Shown: positions 61,732 through 64,000 of the stretch, in pieces
Layout of the letters: every line of letters begins with the position of its first letter
Numbering within the stretch: the stretch's first letter is position 1
Origin: Zygophlyctis sp. KS116
Lineage: Eukaryota > Chytridiomycota
NCBI GenBank assembly: GCA_054661495.1
Contig: BAAFSQ010000012.1
Location: 1 to 64,000, forward strand
DNA: 64,000 nt
Direction: 5' to 3'
Translations under genes and position numbers: made by a program
Notes under the pieces: model-generated
Database searches by the model: none
Told to the model about the DNA's origin: nothing
Seen by the model: the letters and a program-made list of their open reading frames with translations, nothing else

Positions 61732-63726
61732 ATGACTTTAATAAGATTGATAAATTTAATTGAATCACTACGAAAAAATCCTAATTTTACAAGGAAATGG
61801 GGGGAAATTGCTACACTATTTAATGGAAATTATGCTGATTCTGTGTATGAGAGTATTTTAAACTTGATAAAACGAGACTTAAATGTTCAGAAAAGACTAG
61901 ATGATACAATAAAGGCAATTTTAGTCATGATGGACAAGTTTCCAATGGAATTTCAGATAAAAATAATTTCAATTTTTAAGGATTTAGAGATTGATAATGA
62001 TCTTGTAGGAGATGTTTTACAAAAATTAAATGTAAATATTATCATGCAAGATTTTGGGATTTTAGAATTTCTATTCAAAAAATTTACAGGAAATCTACTC
62101 ACTACTCTCACTATTTACTTTGAAAAATCTAGAATTTTAATGGAAAATTCTGGGCATGTTTGGTTTCCGCAAGGTATATTAAAGTACAATACTCTAAAGT
62201 TTGAATTTTTGAATTTTTGAATTTTAGGGAAATATTCGATTTTAAATTAAAGTGATTCTGTGTCTCTTAAAGGATGGGCAAAATCAAGCAGATGATTTTT
62301 TAAGAGAAAAAATTCGTGATTTAATAGGAATAGATTTAAAATTGTCGGCAGATGATCTTGTAAATATAGTACAGGAAAACTTTAAAAATGATCAAATTGT
62401 TGGTCTGAAAGCTTGGGGACATATAATTACTATTTTAGGATCAGATCTACATAGAACACAGAATCTGAATTTAATGCTGAATCTGATTGAAGTTGCTTTT
62501 AATTCAGATCAATCATGTATAAGAACTAGTGCATTCAAAGGGTGGAGAAGATTGATTCTCTCTTTTGTTCATAAAGGTTAATTTTATAACTAATAACTGG
62601 TTAGATCATTTATTTAGTGTTAAAAGAGTTAATTTAATTTTACTACCTATTTGGAATGGGATTAAATATGAAAAAGTACAAGAGACACGGGATGAAATGC
62701 ATACAACATTTTTATATTTAATTAGAGTACTCTCAATGCATGATTTGAAACCATTTTTATCTATAATATTTGAATTATTTATAAAGGATGAATTACTCAA
62801 GGATAAAAAGGATTCTCAGGAAATGTTTAGCAACATTTTAGGTATTTTACTTTAATTAAAATAAAGTTCAGCTTCTAGCTTCTACAATAAAGAAAAAAAT
62901 TGATATTTCTAGTTTGTATGATGGAATAGATGATTCTTCAAGGAATAATATCTTGAAAATAGGACCTGTAGATCCAGATTCAATTTTTGAATTATCTTGT
63001 CAAGCAATGAAATTCCTGATTTTAAATGTAATTTAATTAATTATAAATATTCAGGATTTTTCAGAATTTTCTAAAATCTGGAAAGAAACTCATAAATTTG
63101 CTAGTAAGAGTTTGAAAAAGGATATATATTTGCTTCAACTGAAAAATCATTTGTCAGAATTCAGGTCTGATTCGGTATTATCAAAAAGTAACAAACATCC
63201 GTCACTTATTCCTAGATTTAGATCATCTTGAAGATTATCAAGATAATCCAAAAAAGAGACCTTTGGAAAATTTAACTGTTGATAGTTTAAACTATTCTCA
63301 TATCCCCGCAGGTTCGGAGAGTTCTATATTGAAAGATCCTTTAAAGGTAATATAATCTATTTAATTTTAAGAATGACAATATGATTAGATTTCAAAACTC
63401 TCCTGATATATCACAACGAGAAAATAATTTCAATGCAGAGTCTGAAATTTTCAATGTATTTCCTCTGGAAGATGAGAACTTTGTTCCTTCATCTCCAGTG
63501 ACGAAGAGACAGCGACTAGATCTTGAGAATGATTTTAAGATTCTTTCAACACAGACTCTGGAATCGTCTGTGGTGGCACTCTTAAATAGAGAGAATGAGC
63601 TTGGCAATGCATCTACGAGGTAAAATATTAATATGATTAATGTAATTTAGGGACTTGATTTCAATGCAAAAATCTCTACTATCATTTTTATCCAGAGTCA
63701 CAATAACGTTGGAATCTAAATTGTAG
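61732..63726 (+). CDS. RIF1: Short Rif1 (telomere/replication-timing factor)
   Basis: Eight exons (61732-62173, 62253-62576, 62605-62841, 62867-63027, 63055-63187, 63216-63346, 63372-63619, 63651-63726) encode 583 residues. The N-terminal helical repeats contain the Rif1_N signature [14 protein letters not shown] and [15 protein letters not shown]1-docking motif SILK lies in [12 protein letters not shown] near the C-terminal third, followed by a helical tail. Rif1 recruits PP1 to oppose DDK and delay origins, and acts in break repair. This copy is much shorter than yeast (about 1,900) or human (about 2,470) Rif1. The first intron is 79 nt and unusual. An in-frame ATG at 61702 inside RAB7 is a less likely start. 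Confidence 0.75.
62203..62226 (+). repeat. Three copies of an 8-bp intronic repeat
   Basis: GAATTTTT is repeated three times, the last ending in A, inside the long first intron of RIF1. Replication slippage may have lengthened this intron beyond the local norm. Confidence 0.6.
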
Positions 63727-63745
63727 TTTTGGGGTCCAACCCTTC

Positions 63746-64000
63746 ATGGGAAAATCAAAGGATCAACGAGATATATTTTACAGACTTGCCAAAGAACAAG
63801 GATGGAGAGCAAGATCAGCATTCAAACTATTACAACTTGATGAGGAATTTGGACTATTTAAAGGAGTTGAAAGGTGTGTTGATCTCTGTGCAGCTCCAGG
63901 ATCATGGTCTCAGGTTCTAAGTAGGAAATTGGGGAGTAGCAAGGGCAAAGAGAAGATTATTGCTGTAGATTTGCAGGCGATGGCTCCACTTCCAGGTGTA
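63746..64000 (+). CDS. TRM7: tRNA 2'-O-methyltransferase Trm7/FTSJ1 (5' part; runs off right edge)
   Basis: An ATG at 63746 opens 85 codons without a stop. The FtsJ N-terminus [19 protein letters not shown] and [15 protein letters not shown] are diagnostic, followed by the SAM-binding [14 protein letters not shown] and IAVDLQ. Trm7 methylates riboses 32 and 34 of the anticodon loop in the cytosol with partners Trm732 and Trm734. It starts 19 bp after the RIF1 stop on the same strand. The remainder is outside the window. Confidence 0.95.
   Translation, partial: MGKSKDQRDIFYRLAKEQGWRARSAFKLLQLDEEFGLFKGVERCVDLCAAPGSWSQVLSRKLGSSKGKEKIIAVDLQAMAPLPGV

Overview
This window is dense nuclear DNA from a eukaryote with a compact, AT-rich genome, not bacterial or viral DNA. 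I rebuilt about 40 protein-coding genes by splicing by eye. About 124 introns were needed. Nearly all are 22-35 nt long, begin GTAA/GTAT/GTGA and end TAG, less often AAG or CAG. TAA, TAG and TGA all act as stops, so the standard code is used. For almost every gene the spliced length came out as a multiple of three, which supports the exon models. The mix of yeast-type genes (VAC1, SAC6, STH1, TOM1, YPT7, SEC6, YOP1, verprolin) and flagellum or centriole genes (HYLS1, MORN3, cyclic-nucleotide channel) suggests a zoosporic early-diverging fungus or a close relative such as an aphelid, rozellid, sanchytrid or chytrid. An NDUFA12 gene suggests complex I is kept. The species cannot be named from this window.

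Layout. 1-12.8 kb: an edge fragment, an RPA-interacting-protein-like gene, SR-protein kinase, a Rab-GAP, VAC1/PEP7, a DEDDh exonuclease, a C9orf85-like zinc protein, a stathmin-like coiled coil, acetoacetyl-CoA thiolase, ChaC glutathione cyclotransferase and a tandem cNMP-binding protein. 12.8-29.6 kb: fimbrin, an LCAT-like hydrolase, TCF25/RQC1, the SWI/SNF-RSC ATPase, a membrane-anchored amidohydrolase, a small unknown, a DFGDFG-motif protein, a DEAD-box helicase and WIP/verprolin. 29.6-37 kb: a Mei2-like RNA-binding protein, pyroglutamyl peptidase, TPA1/OGFOD1, TAD3, YOP1, HYLS1 and CTU1/NCS6. 37-48 kb: one giant HECT E3 (TOM1/HUWE1, 3,494 residues). 48-64 kb: SEC6, a tiny unknown, HROB, a CDK9/12-type cyclin, a condensation-fold protein, an atypical Rab, DOT1, a cyclic-nucleotide channel homologue, MORN3, NDUFA12, RAB7, RIF1 and the start of TRM7.

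Themes: endosome and Rab traffic (Rab-GAP, VAC1, RAB7, SEC6, atypical Rab), actin (fimbrin, verprolin), tRNA modification (CTU1, TAD3, TRM7), chromatin and genome maintenance (STH1, DOT1, RIF1, HROB), and flagellum (HYLS1, MORN3, cNMP proteins). No co-regulated pathway cluster is evident.

The most striking property is packing. Start codons overlap head to head (CATG), stop codons overlap tail to tail (CTAA, TTAA), and same-strand neighbours are joined as TAATG, TAA-t-ATG and TGA-a-ATG. The best novelty candidates are a stand-alone condensation-fold protein carrying a SAM/coiled-coil insertion and lacking the HHxxxDG motif, a CNG/HCN-type channel without a GYG filter, a Rab lacking its DTAGQ motif and lipid-anchor cysteines, and several non-canonical introns. 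No gene-free stretch exceeds 300 bases, and I saw no tRNA, rRNA, transposon or CRISPR array.
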